Assembly: GCA_023388015.1 (NCBI GenBank)
Contig: JAEWHB010000247.1
Coordinates: 1 to 6,878 of the forward strand
DNA: 6,878 nucleotides
Source of the DNA: Bacteroidota bacterium
GTDB taxonomy: Bacteria; Bacteroidota; Bacteroidia; Flavobacteriales; Weeksellaceae
Reading direction: 5' to 3'
This document shows positions 1-6,420 of the stretch, in pieces. The notes under the pieces were generated by a model. It searched no databases, was not told the DNA's origin, and saw nothing but the letters and a program-made list of their open reading frames with translations. The position numbers and the translations under genes were made by a program. Every line of letters begins with the position of its first letter. The stretch's first letter is position 1.

Positions 1-2
1 AT

Positions 3-176
3 GGTCAGTTTTATTTTAACTTTAAGAAAATATACGAAGGAGAGAGGCCGAAAAATGTTGTGGACGGCTACAAAATGCGCGTAGCCAGCAACACCGGTTC
101 TTCTATTGTGCTTCAACAAGAATTAAGTTTCGAAGGAAAACCATTGAGCGTTTTCTATACATTTACCAAAAATTAA
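3..176 (+). CDS. C-terminal end of a small protein, possibly lipocalin-like (5' end outside window)
   Basis: An open frame runs from the window edge to a TAA at 174-176 and gives 57 residues ending in SVFYTFTKN. The segment alternates short polar and hydrophobic stretches (RVASNTGSSIVLQQELSF, then PLSVFYTF), which looks like the last strands of a beta-barrel. Small lipocalin-like proteins are, from memory, often found beside OmpA-type lipoproteins in flavobacteria, and that context plus the strand pattern is the only basis for the name. The next gene starts 19 bases after the stop and no promoter fits in that gap, so the two are probably co-transcribed. The ATG at position 1 is in another frame and is not the start. 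The reading frame is well supported; the family assignment is tentative. Confidence 0.55.
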   Translation, partial: GQFYFNFKKIYEGERPKNVVDGYKMRVASNTGSSIVLQQELSFEGKPLSVFYTFTKN

Positions 177-195
177 TAACCTAAAAACAAAAAAT

Positions 196-894
196 ATGAA
201 ATCTTTAAAAAATAACTTGGCAATTCTTACTATTTCTGCCGGACTTTTTTTATCAAGCTGTGAGGCTGTAAAAAACACCAACCATACCCAAAGAGGAGCC
301 GCTGTTGGAGCAACTTCCGGAGCCGTAATTGGTGGTGTACTTGGAAACAACGTAGGAAGCGGTGACAATGCTGTGTTAGGGGCCATTGCGGGTGCAGTAA
401 TCGGTGGTGTAGCCGGTGGTCTTATTGGTAGTAACATGGACAAACAAGCCGAAAAAATTGAAAATACTTTGCCCGGTGCTGAGGTTGTACGTACAGCCGA
501 AGGTATTCAGGTAATTTTGGATGAACAATCTGATGTTCGTTTCGAATATGATAAATCAGACCTTACAGCTCAGGCAAAATCAAACCTTGATAAATTAGTA
601 GGTGTTTTCCAGGAATATCCTGACACCGATATTTTGGTAGTTGGATATACAGACAGCAAAGGTTCTGACACCTATAACCAAGGTCTTTCAGAAAGACGTT
701 CTGCTTCAGTTGTCAATTATTTGAAAACTAAAGGGCTTTCTAATTCTCGACTTTCTTCAATCGGACAAGGAGAAAGCAATCCACGTGCAAGCAATGATAC
801 AGATGCCGGGCGAGCCCAAAACCGCCGGGTAGAGTTTGCCATTACAGCCAACGAAAAAATGATTGAAGATGCTCAGCAACAAGCTGGAAATTAA
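196..894 (+). CDS. OmpA-family lipoprotein with glycine-zipper segment (YiaD-like)
   Basis: A 232-residue envelope lipoprotein. Residues 1-21 form a lipoprotein signal peptide with lipobox L19-S-S-C22, so Cys22 should be lipidated after cleavage. Residues 34-78 are a glycine zipper with glycine at every fourth position (34, 38, 42, 46, 50, 54, then 62, 66, 70, 74, 78); Asn58 is the only break. Such segments pack helices against each other in or at membranes. Residues about 104-216 are an OmpA C-terminal domain, which binds peptidoglycan; the signature GYTDSKG...YN..LS..R is present. Asp153 and Arg168 have the 15-residue spacing of the peptidoglycan-binding Asp/Arg pair known from Acinetobacter OmpA. 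The likely role is anchoring the outer membrane to the cell wall. No beta-barrel domain is present, so this is not a porin. A hairpin terminator follows the stop. Confidence 0.92.
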   Translation: MKSLKNNLAILTISAGLFLSSCEAVKNTNHTQRGAAVGATSGAVIGGVLGNNVGSGDNAVLGAIAGAVIGGVAGGLIGSNMDKQAEKIENTLPGAEVVRTAEGIQVILDEQSDVRFEYDKSDLTAQAKSNLDKLVGVFQEYPDTDILVVGYTDSKGSDTYNQGLSERRSASVVNYLKTKGLSNSRLSSIGQGESNPRASNDTDAGRAQNRRVEFAITANEKMIEDAQQQAGN

Positions 895-917
895 TCAATT
901 AAAATATTATTAAAATA

Positions 918-954
918 AAAAATGCCGTCTCAGTTGAACCGAAACGGCATTTTT
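918..954. terminator. Hairpin terminator between ompA-like gene and tRNA, probably bidirectional
   Basis: The arms AAAAATGCCGT (918-928) and ACGGCATTTTT (944-954) are perfectly complementary, 11 base pairs around a 15-base loop. The GC-rich core is flanked by an A tract on one side and a T tract on the other, so it reads as an intrinsic terminator in both directions. On the plus strand it ends the OmpA-family lipoprotein transcript, 23 bases after the stop codon. On the minus strand it lies immediately after the tRNA, and its last base is the terminal A of the encoded CCA. Confidence 0.8.
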
Positions 955-1030
955 GGTGGAGAAGATGGGGCTCGAACCCACGACCTTTAGACTGCCAGTC
1001 TAACGCTCTAGCCAACTGAGCTACATCCCC
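954..1030 (-). tRNA. tRNA-Ala (anticodon GGC)
   Basis: The 77-base minus-strand sequence folds as a cloverleaf. The D stem is GCTC/GAGC. The anticodon stem is TTAGA/TCTAA with loop CTGGCAG, giving anticodon GGC (codons GCC and GCU, alanine). The T arm is GTGGG-TTCGAGC-CCCAT. CCA is encoded at 956-954 after discriminator A73. The acceptor stem is GGGGATG/CTTCTCC and carries G3:U70, the main identity element for alanyl-tRNA synthetase, which supports the assignment independently of the anticodon. One acceptor pair is mismatched (U6 opposite U67), and the outer T-stem pair is a G:U wobble. The gene starts 16 bases after the stop of the dehydrogenase on the same strand, so it may be processed from that transcript; no separate promoter is visible in the gap. 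Confidence 0.93.
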
Positions 1031-1046
1031 GTAATATTTTGCAAGT

Positions 1047-1991
1047 TTAACCATTTTTTCGCTTCCAATCCAAAATTTTATCCAAAATAAACCGGGCAAG
1101 CTTTTCTTTGCTCTGATGAGTCCATCCCGCAATATGCGGAGAAAGAATTACCTTATCCGACTTTATAAGATATCGGAAATCTTGGGGTAATTCGTTCATT
1201 TCAAGCTTTTCAAAGGAAGATTTTTCATATTCCAGCACATCCAGACAAGCGCCTTTTATTTTCCCGGATTTGATGGCTTCTGTCAAATCTTTTGTTACCA
1301 CAGCTTTTCCACGCGCTGTATTGAGGAAGTAAAACGGTTTTGCAAACGAATGAATATAGGAAGAATTTACCATCGAATTGGTTTCAGGACTTTCGGGAAT
1401 GTGCAAACTCAATACGTCTGTTTTTTGAAATAATTCTCCTAAATCCACTTGGCGGGCGTATTCATCTCCTTTATTATCCAAAATATCATAACAAATAACC
1501 TCCACGCCAAATCCTTGTAGTCGTTTTGCAAAGGCCTTTCCCATATTTCCATATCCGACAATGCCGACTGTTTTACCCATCAGTTCATCGCCACGGTTTT
1601 CTTCCCGAAGCCAAATGCCTTTCCGAACTTCATTATCGGCAATTTTCAAACGATGTAAAAGCATCAGAAGCATTCCCATAGCATGCTCTGCAAGGGAATC
1701 CCGATTTCCTTCGGGTGCATTAAACATTGAGATATTCCTTTGAGTAGCAAAAGCTGAATCTATGTTTTCGAGTCCTGCACCTACGCGTCCAATGAACTTT
1801 AAATTATTTGCTTTGGAAAGAAAATTTCTATCGACCGGAAAACGACTTCTGATGATCATTCCTTGATAATTCGAAATGATTTTTTCAATCTCTTGTTTTG
1901 GCGAATGGTAATTTTCATCCACCTGAAATCCTGCATCGCGAAGTCCGGAAATCAAAAGTTCGTGGTTGGTATCGACAGCTAAAATTTTCAT
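1047..1991 (-). CDS. D-2-hydroxyacid dehydrogenase (NAD-dependent, SerA/LdhA superfamily)
   Basis: A 314-residue cytosolic oxidoreductase of the family that interconverts 2-oxo acids and D-2-hydroxy acids. Residues 1 to about 100 and the C-terminal end form the substrate domain. The central Rossmann domain begins near 139 with GYGNMG (Gly146, Gly148, Gly151). Asp169 at the end of the next strand favours NAD over NADP. The catalytic triad is present: Arg227 in NTARGKA, Glu256 in LDVLEYE, and His286 in SPHIAG; the Arg-Glu spacing of 29 matches E. coli SerA. There is no ACT or other regulatory domain, so it is shorter than E. coli SerA and close to plain family members. The substrate cannot be told from sequence: 3-phosphoglycerate, glyoxylate/hydroxypyruvate and 2-ketoacids are all possible. 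No serine-pathway gene lies beside it. It is transcribed divergently from sufE and followed closely by tRNA-Ala. Confidence 0.9.
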   Translation of the reverse strand: MKILAVDTNHELLISGLRDAGFQVDENYHSPKQEIEKIISNYQGMIIRSRFPVDRNFLSKANNLKFIGRVGAGLENIDSAFATQRNISMFNAPEGNRDSLAEHAMGMLLMLLHRLKIADNEVRKGIWLREENRGDELMGKTVGIVGYGNMGKAFAKRLQGFGVEVICYDILDNKGDEYARQVDLGELFQKTDVLSLHIPESPETNSMVNSSYIHSFAKPFYFLNTARGKAVVTKDLTEAIKSGKIKGACLDVLEYEKSSFEKLEMNELPQDFRYLIKSDKVILSPHIAGWTHQSKEKLARFILDKILDWKRKNG

Positions 1992-2028
1992 TTATAAGTA
2001 AATGTTCAGAAAGATTATTTTATCGGTA

Positions 2029-2036
2029 CAAATTTA
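2029..2036 (-). promoter_or_regulatory. Candidate Bacteroidota -7 element for the dehydrogenase
   Basis: Read on the minus strand, 2036 to 2029 is TAAATTTG, a full match to the Bacteroidota -7 consensus TAnnTTTG. The expected transcription start is about 4 bases further on, giving a leader of roughly 33 bases before the ATG at 1991. I see no good TTG at the -33 position, so the call rests on the -7 match and its place upstream of a divergent gene. Confidence 0.45.
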
Positions 2037-2087
2037 CATCTTCAAATCTTGAATTTATTTAAAGCCTGTTTAAATTTTCAAATTAAT

Positions 2088-2095
2088 TACCTTTG
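2088..2095 (+). promoter_or_regulatory. Candidate -7 element directly before the sufE start (leaderless transcript?)
   Basis: TACCTTTG at 2088-2095 fully matches TAnnTTTG. The expected transcription start falls at about 2099-2100, which is the A of the sufE ATG, so the transcript would have almost no leader. The -33 region around 2066-2068 has only CTG in place of TTG. A weaker alternative, TAAATTTT at 2071-2078, would give a leader of about 17 bases. Confidence 0.45.
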
Positions 2096-2099
2096 TAAA

Positions 2100-2525
2100 A
2101 TGACGATTGAAGAAATCCAAAACGAAATTATCGACGAGTTTTCCTTCTTTGAAAACTGGGAAGAACGATACGAATATTTAATTGAACTGGGAAAATCCCT
2201 GAAAGCTTTACCCGAAGAAAAAAAATCGGACGACAAAATAATAAAAGGCTGTCAGTCAACTGTTTGGCTCGATGCTAAAATGGAGAACGATACAATTGTT
2301 TTCGAAGCAGATAGTGATGCCATTTTGCCCAAAGGGCTTGCCGCACTGTTGGTGCGTATGTACAATCATCAAAAGCCGGTGGATATTTTGAATTCCGAAA
2401 CGAATTTCATTGAAAAAATAGGTTTACAGGAATTTTTATCGCCCACGCGCGCCAATGGTTTGCTGGCTATGATCAAACAGTTTAAATTTTACGCCATCGC
2501 TTTTCAGGCTAAAAACAAAAACTAA
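2100..2525 (+). CDS. sufE: SufE-family cysteine desulfuration protein
   Basis: A 141-residue protein. SufE accepts persulfide sulfur from the cysteine desulfurase SufS and passes it on for iron-sulfur cluster assembly in the cytosol. The acceptor cysteine is Cys51 in the motif IIKGCQS, the same position as Cys51 of E. coli SufE, and the whole length fits the family (about 140 residues). Other family marks are LPEEKKSDDKIIKGC before it and LSPTRANGL near residues 114-122. The start is ATG 2100: an in-frame TTG at 2049 would add 17 residues, but it would remove the Cys51 register and would read through the candidate -7 element at 2088-2095. No sufS, sufB, sufC or sufD lies in the window. It is the first gene of a tight three-gene run; the antiporter starts 3 bases after its stop. 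Confidence 0.93.
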   Translation: MTIEEIQNEIIDEFSFFENWEERYEYLIELGKSLKALPEEKKSDDKIIKGCQSTVWLDAKMENDTIVFEADSDAILPKGLAALLVRMYNHQKPVDILNSETNFIEKIGLQEFLSPTRANGLLAMIKQFKFYAIAFQAKNKN

Positions 2526-2528
2526 AAG

Positions 2529-4418
2529 ATGAGCGAAATTTCTCTCTTTCAGGTATTTATCTATCTGCTCGCGGCTGTGCTCTGTGTTCCGATTGCCAAA
2601 CGTCTGGGATTGGGATCTGTGCTGGGTTATCTGATTGCCGGTGTTCTGATTGGCCCTTTTGTTTTAGGGCCTGTTTTGGGAACTTCGTCCGGCGATGAAG
2701 TGGAAGATATTATGCACGCCGCGGAATTTGGAGTAGTAATGATGCTTTTTCTCGTCGGACTGGAATTAAATCCAAAAGAATTCTGGAAAATGCGAAAGCG
2801 AATTGTGGGAATCGGAAACATTCAACTTTTCGGAACCCTACTCATTGTCGCGCCTATCTGTTTGTATTTTATCGGTCTGGATTTCGGTGCTTCTGTAGCC
2901 ATTGGAGTTGCGGTTGCGATGTCTTCCACGGCTATTATTTTACAAACACTTTCAGAAAAAGGTCTGACCAAAACCCCTTGCGGCCAATCGAGTTTTTCTG
3001 TTTTGGTTTTTCAAGATATTATGGTCATCCCGATTCTTGCACTTTTACCTTTATTGGCTGTAAAATCCACCATTGTAACCTATGGTGATCATCAGACTTT
3101 GCTAGACGGCGCGCCCGGATGGATGAAAACCCTGGCGATTATTTCGGCCATCGGACTGGTGTTTTTTGTAGGAAATTATATCGTAAATCCATTTTTCAAA
3201 TACATTGCGCGTCTGCAGGTTCGGGAATTATTTACTTCTTTTGCACTGATGCTGGTTATAGGCGTTTCGGTTCTGATGAATTATGTCGGATTAAGTCCGG
3301 CGCTTGGTGCCTTTATGGCCGGAATGACTTTGGCCAACAGTGAATTTAAACACCAGCTGGAAAGCGATATTGAACCTTTCAAAGCTTTGCTTTTGGGTTT
3401 GTTTTTCATTGCAGTTGGTTCTACGATTAACTTTCGTTTGATTGCCAACGAGCCTTTGACTATTGTGGCGCTTGTGATCGGAATTATGCTCATCAAAGGA
3501 TTTGTGCTGATGATGGCCGGATGGGTTTTCAAATTAAATTTGAATCAAAATCTTTTATTTGCGCTATTATTGTCTCAAGTCGGGGAATTTGCCTTTGTGA
3601 TCTTGAACATCAGCAACCAATTGCAATTAATTCCCAAACAGTGGGTAGATCTATTGCTTGCCACAACTGCAATTACAATGGCGGTGACACCGATTTTACT
3701 AATTGTAAACGAAAAATGGATCGTTCCGCTGATGGGAATGAAACGAATAAAAGCCGGCGGTTTTGAAGACGATTTGGAATATGATTTCGGGGATCTGACC
3801 GATAAAAAAGTCATCATTGCCGGATATGGGAATTTCGGGAATACGGTGGGCAGAATCATCAAATACAGCGGTTTTAATGCAACCGTTTTGGACAATGACA
3901 GTGAACGGGTGGAGTTATTGCGAAAACTGGGTTATAATGTACATTTCGGGGATGCTACCAATCTGAATACGCTCAAAGCGGTGAAAGCAGACGAAGCGGA
4001 TTTACTAATTGCGGCAATCGATCCGACTGAAGTGAATAAAAAATTAGTGGAATTAGTCCGACAAAATTTTCCTAATTTAAAGATGCTGATTCGTTCCCGA
4101 AATCGTTTTGATGCTTATGATTACCTCAACGCAGGCTATGACAATGTGTATCGGGAAACCTTTTATACAGCTATAGAAGTTGGTGTGGACGCGTTGGAAG
4201 AGTTGGGCTGGGATCACGAAGAAGCAATCCGACAAGGCGAAATTTTTAAACTCGCAGACCGTGCTTCGCTTAAAAAACTTTCCAAACATACCCATAATAT
4301 GGAAGAATATATTTCGGTTTCGCGTGAGGAAATTGAAAAAATACGACTGAAACTGAAAGAAGGAATGAACTTGCAAATGATTGTAAATAAAGAAGATAAA
4401 AATTCGGATGAGCACTAA
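2529..4418 (+). CDS. KefB/KefC-type monovalent cation:proton antiporter (CPA2) with RCK domain
   Basis: A 629-residue inner-membrane protein of the CPA2 family. Residues 1 to about 400 form a multi-helix sodium/proton-exchanger-type domain. Signature stretches are SSTAIILQTL (132-141), FQDIMVIP (161-168) with Asp163 in the core helix, and HQLESDIEPFKALLLGLFF from 275, closely resembling the HALESDIEPFKGLLLGLFF stretch of E. coli KefC. Residues about 424-560 are a cytosolic RCK/TrkA-N domain: GYGNFG nucleotide motif (Gly432, Gly434, Gly437), Asp455 at the end of the next strand, GDATN at 474-478 and RETF at 542-545. The charged tail (about 570-629) is probably helical. E. coli KefB/C export potassium and are gated by glutathione adducts; whether this protein senses glutathione is not known, and no KefF/KefG partner gene is present. 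It overlaps the next gene by 11 bases. Confidence 0.92.
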   Translation: MSEISLFQVFIYLLAAVLCVPIAKRLGLGSVLGYLIAGVLIGPFVLGPVLGTSSGDEVEDIMHAAEFGVVMMLFLVGLELNPKEFWKMRKRIVGIGNIQLFGTLLIVAPICLYFIGLDFGASVAIGVAVAMSSTAIILQTLSEKGLTKTPCGQSSFSVLVFQDIMVIPILALLPLLAVKSTIVTYGDHQTLLDGAPGWMKTLAIISAIGLVFFVGNYIVNPFFKYIARLQVRELFTSFALMLVIGVSVLMNYVGLSPALGAFMAGMTLANSEFKHQLESDIEPFKALLLGLFFIAVGSTINFRLIANEPLTIVALVIGIMLIKGFVLMMAGWVFKLNLNQNLLFALLLSQVGEFAFVILNISNQLQLIPKQWVDLLLATTAITMAVTPILLIVNEKWIVPLMGMKRIKAGGFEDDLEYDFGDLTDKKVIIAGYGNFGNTVGRIIKYSGFNATVLDNDSERVELLRKLGYNVHFGDATNLNTLKAVKADEADLLIAAIDPTEVNKKLVELVRQNFPNLKMLIRSRNRFDAYDYLNAGYDNVYRETFYTAIEVGVDALEELGWDHEEAIRQGEIFKLADRASLKKLSKHTHNMEEYISVSREEIEKIRLKLKEGMNLQMIVNKEDKNSDEH

Positions 4419-5397
4419 AAAAACAATTTTGGTTATGAGATTCAGTTCATTGGGCGATGTTGCAATGACAATTCCGGTAGTTCGGGAATTTCTGCAACAA
4501 AATCCCGATGTTGAAATTCTTTATTTATCGAGAAGAAAGTTTAAACCATTGTTTGAAAATATTCCGAATTTAAGTTTTTATACCGCTGATTTCGACAATG
4601 AACACAAAGGTTTGGGCGGATTGTTTAAACTTGCAAAAGAATTAAAATCTTATGATTTCGAAGCGATTGCAGATTTACACAATGTATTGAGAACCAAAAT
4701 TTTAAGACAAATTATTTCTTCCAAAAAAAAGGCTTCGCTCCACAAAGGACGAAAAGAAAGAAAAGCGTTGATCCGAACAGAAAATAAAATCAGAAAGCCG
4801 ATCAAACCAATGCCAGAACGATATGCCGATGTATTCCGGAATTTGGGGTTTGTGTTAAAATTATCAAATCGATTAACTGAAAATCCGGCAGAAAAAGAAA
4901 ACGCAGTCGGAATTGCGCCTTTTGCGATGTATGAAGGCAAAATGTATCCGCTCGATAAAATGCGCTCCGTTGCGCTGAAACTCGCTGAAAACGGCACAAA
5001 AGTTTATTTGTTCGGTGGGAAAAACGAATCCGCCGAACTTGAAAACTGGGAAAAATTAAATCCGAATATAAAATCAGTTGCCGGAAAATTTAATTTGCAA
5101 GAAGAATTGGAATTAATTCAAAACTTAAAACTAATGGTTTCAATGGATTCGGCCAATATGCATCTGGCTTCGCTTGTGGGCACACGCGTGATTTCAATTT
5201 GGGGAAATACGCATCCTTTTATGGGGTTTTTGGGTTATGGACAATCGATGGATGACGTCATTCAGGATGAAAATTTGAAAGAAAGACCGACTTCTGTTTT
5301 CGGGAAAGAATCCAAAAAGACAGAAAAAAGAGATTATTTTAAAACGATTTCTGTTGAAACTGTTTTGGAGAAAATTGAGTCGGCAATGAAGGAATGA
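4408..5397 (+). CDS. Glycosyltransferase family 9 (heptosyltransferase-like)
   Basis: A 329-residue GT9 protein, related to the ADP-heptose:LPS heptosyltransferases WaaC/WaaF, which add sugars to the lipopolysaccharide core on the cytosolic face of the inner membrane. The N-terminal domain opens with MRFSSLGDVAMTIP (10-23); Asp17 corresponds to the catalytic base. The second domain has YEGKMYP (175-181), with Lys178 where WaaC has its conserved lysine, and the donor-binding motif SMDSANMHLAS (245-255) with Asp247 and His252, followed by ISIWGNTHP. Length fits the family. The sugar donor in Bacteroidota may not be ADP-heptose, so acceptor and donor remain open. The ATG lies inside the antiporter gene (11-base overlap), which implies translational coupling. 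Its TGA directly abuts the stop codon of the convergent lysE-like gene, with no base between. Confidence 0.9.
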   Translation: MSTKKTILVMRFSSLGDVAMTIPVVREFLQQNPDVEILYLSRRKFKPLFENIPNLSFYTADFDNEHKGLGGLFKLAKELKSYDFEAIADLHNVLRTKILRQIISSKKKASLHKGRKERKALIRTENKIRKPIKPMPERYADVFRNLGFVLKLSNRLTENPAEKENAVGIAPFAMYEGKMYPLDKMRSVALKLAENGTKVYLFGGKNESAELENWEKLNPNIKSVAGKFNLQEELELIQNLKLMVSMDSANMHLASLVGTRVISIWGNTHPFMGFLGYGQSMDDVIQDENLKERPTSVFGKESKKTEKRDYFKTISVETVLEKIESAMKE

Positions 5398-6069
5398 TTA
5401 TTCGTGTGAAACGCCTTTCTGAATACTGTTTTCTATTCTTTGGTCAATTTTTTCAAAAGCTCCGAATCCTTTCATCACTACTATAATTCCGAAAATCATC
5501 AGAATAAATCCGATGGTTTTTTTGAACCAGAAAATACGCCGAACCGTAAAACTGTCTTTGACTTTTTGAGCCAGAAAAATTTTGCCCAAATCAATGCAGA
5601 AAAAGGTTGCAAGCACAATGCCCATATAGAGGAAAGTGTCTTCCTGTCGGGGATATTGAATCACGATGGTGCTGACGATGAAAAACCAGAAAACAATCAC
5701 ACCAATATTCAGAATATTGAGTAAAAAGCCGTTCATAAAGGTTTTCAGGTAATTTTGATTGACCAGATTCAGGTTGCGCATTTTAAAATTGGGTTTGGAA
5801 ATGAACATAATCAAGCCATAAATCAGAATGAAAAATCCGCCAAAAATATAGATGGAAGGATTATTTTGAATGGCAATCGCCAAATCTTTACTGCCGTAAT
5901 AAGCGACCAAAATACATAAAATATCGGCTGTTATCACGCCTAAATTCAAAGTAATTGCTGCTTTCCAACCTCGTGAAACACTGGTTTCTAGCAACATAAA
6001 AAAAACGGGCCCAATTAAAATCAAGCTCAGGAGAATCCCTATCAGTATGGCAGAAGTGACCAATTCCAT
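5398..6069 (-). CDS. LysE/RhtB-family exporter
   Basis: A 223-residue inner-membrane protein with about six hydrophobic helices (roughly 5-27, 38-60, 70-90, 110-135, 146-168, 181-201), the layout of LysE/RhtB exporters that move amino acids or related small solutes out of the cell. The family's early motif is present: a Gly-Pro pair at 20-21 followed by SRGWKAA (32-38) and GVITADI (44-50). The central motif FMNGFLLNILNIG (111-123) keeps the two asparagines, but has isoleucine where many relatives carry proline after the second; this may be a lineage variant. The substrate cannot be assigned. The start ATG at 6069 lies 22 bases beyond the stop of an rnr-derived stub, so this gene probably once followed rnr in one operon. 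No full TAnnTTTG element is visible upstream on this strand. Confidence 0.82.
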   Translation of the reverse strand: MELVTSAILIGILLSLILIGPVFFMLLETSVSRGWKAAITLNLGVITADILCILVAYYGSKDLAIAIQNNPSIYIFGGFFILIYGLIMFISKPNFKMRNLNLVNQNYLKTFMNGFLLNILNIGVIVFWFFIVSTIVIQYPRQEDTFLYMGIVLATFFCIDLGKIFLAQKVKDSFTVRRIFWFKKTIGFILMIFGIIVVMKGFGAFEKIDQRIENSIQKGVSHE

Positions 6070-6089
6070 AGAGCTTGCAAGTTAATAAG

Positions 6090-6127
6090 AATTATCCCAA
6101 CAACTCAAAATCCAGTTGTTTGTTTCG
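6090..6127. repeat. Direct repeat copy A (orphan copy of the rnr 3' end)
   Basis: These 38 bases match 6808-6845 in the same orientation at 35 positions, an offset of 718. The differences are 6098 C/T, 6115 G/A and 6116 T/C. The two copies bracket the toxin-antitoxin genes, their promoter and the candidate operator. With a 6-base gap the similarity extends about 5 bases further, through GGC at 6128-6130. Confidence 0.9.
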
Positions 6128-6130
6128 GGC
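6092..6130 (-). pseudogene. Orphan C-terminal stub of an RNase R-like gene
   Basis: Read on the minus strand, 6130 to 6092 encodes ARNKQLDFELLG and a TAA stop. The intact copy at the window end reads AKADLRNKQLDFELLG. Compared with it, the stub lacks codons GAT TTG (Asp-Leu), an in-frame loss of 6 bases, and is directly preceded by an in-frame TAA at 6133-6131. It has no start or domain of its own and cannot be functional. It marks where rnr probably ended before the toxin-antitoxin pair was inserted, 22 bases from the lysE start. Confidence 0.8.
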
Positions 6131-6146
6131 TTACTCATTCAATTTT

Positions 6147-6210
6147 TAGTTAGATATTGATATAAATTCCTACTTTATTTAATAAATTTGTATTCTAACT
6201 ATAATTAGTT
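6147..6210. promoter_or_regulatory. Candidate autoregulatory operator with TAGTT-type inverted repeats
   Basis: TAGTTAGA (6147-6154) and TCTAACTA (6194-6201) are exact reverse complements; one lies just upstream of the -33 TTG and the other at the expected transcription start. A second, shorter palindrome shares the right arm: AACTA (6197-6201) and TAGTT (6206-6210) around TAAT, ending directly before the start codon. VapBC-type systems are generally repressed by their antitoxin or the complex binding inverted repeats over the promoter, which this layout would suit. Binding is inference, and AT-rich DNA yields short palindromes easily. Confidence 0.4.
6157..6190 (+). promoter_or_regulatory. 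Bacteroidota-type promoter for the toxin-antitoxin pair
   Basis: TTG at 6157-6159 and TAAATTTG at 6183-6190 match the -33 and -7 consensus (TTG and TAnnTTTG) with a 23-base spacer, within the known 17-23 range. Transcription should start near 6194, giving a leader of about 16 bases before the GTG at 6211. It is the best-formed promoter in the window. Confidence 0.65.
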
Positions 6211-6420
6211 GTGACTGATATTCAAATCTATACAAAATTATCAAACTTATCTTCGGCGATGAAACAGGAAGTGTCAGAATTTATCGATTATCTGAATTTT
6301 AAGTCTCGGAAAAAAAAATCAATTTCTGAAAAACGAGTTGCAGGTAAAGCAAAAGGACTCATCAAAATGAAAGAAAACTTTGATGATCCAATTGACGGTT
6401 TCAATGATTATTTAAAATGA
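6211..6420 (+). CDS. DUF2281/VapB-type antitoxin
   Basis: A 69-residue protein, the likely antitoxin of the following PIN toxin. The N-terminal part has the DUF2281 pattern: a short helix IYTKLSNLSSAMKQEVSEFI leading to DYLNFKSRKKK (27-37), a likely dimerising and DNA-contacting region. A basic linker follows, then KAKGLIKMKENFDDPIDGFNDYLK, the acidic tail typical of this family, which is expected to wrap the toxin and block its active site. The start is GTG 6211: the next in-frame Met (17) would cut the first helix, and the promoter places transcription start about 16 bases upstream. Its TGA overlaps the toxin ATG as ATGA (6417-6420), the usual translational coupling. It probably also represses its own promoter, because inverted repeats lie directly upstream. 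Confidence 0.85.
   Translation: MTDIQIYTKLSNLSSAMKQEVSEFIDYLNFKSRKKKSISEKRVAGKAKGLIKMKENFDDPIDGFNDYLK

Noticed and set aside
954..1030. tRNA-Ala as an attachment site for an island
   Set aside because: The tRNA is intact and I saw no second copy of its 3' end in the window; its neighbours are ordinary genes.
899..1132. Minus-strand open frame over the tRNA and the dehydrogenase end
   Set aside because: It lies across the tRNA gene and in another frame of the dehydrogenase; the protein is an artefact.
2049..2099. In-frame upstream extension of sufE from a TTG
   Set aside because: The extension does not resemble SufE, crosses the candidate promoter element, and shifts the acceptor cysteine away from position 51.
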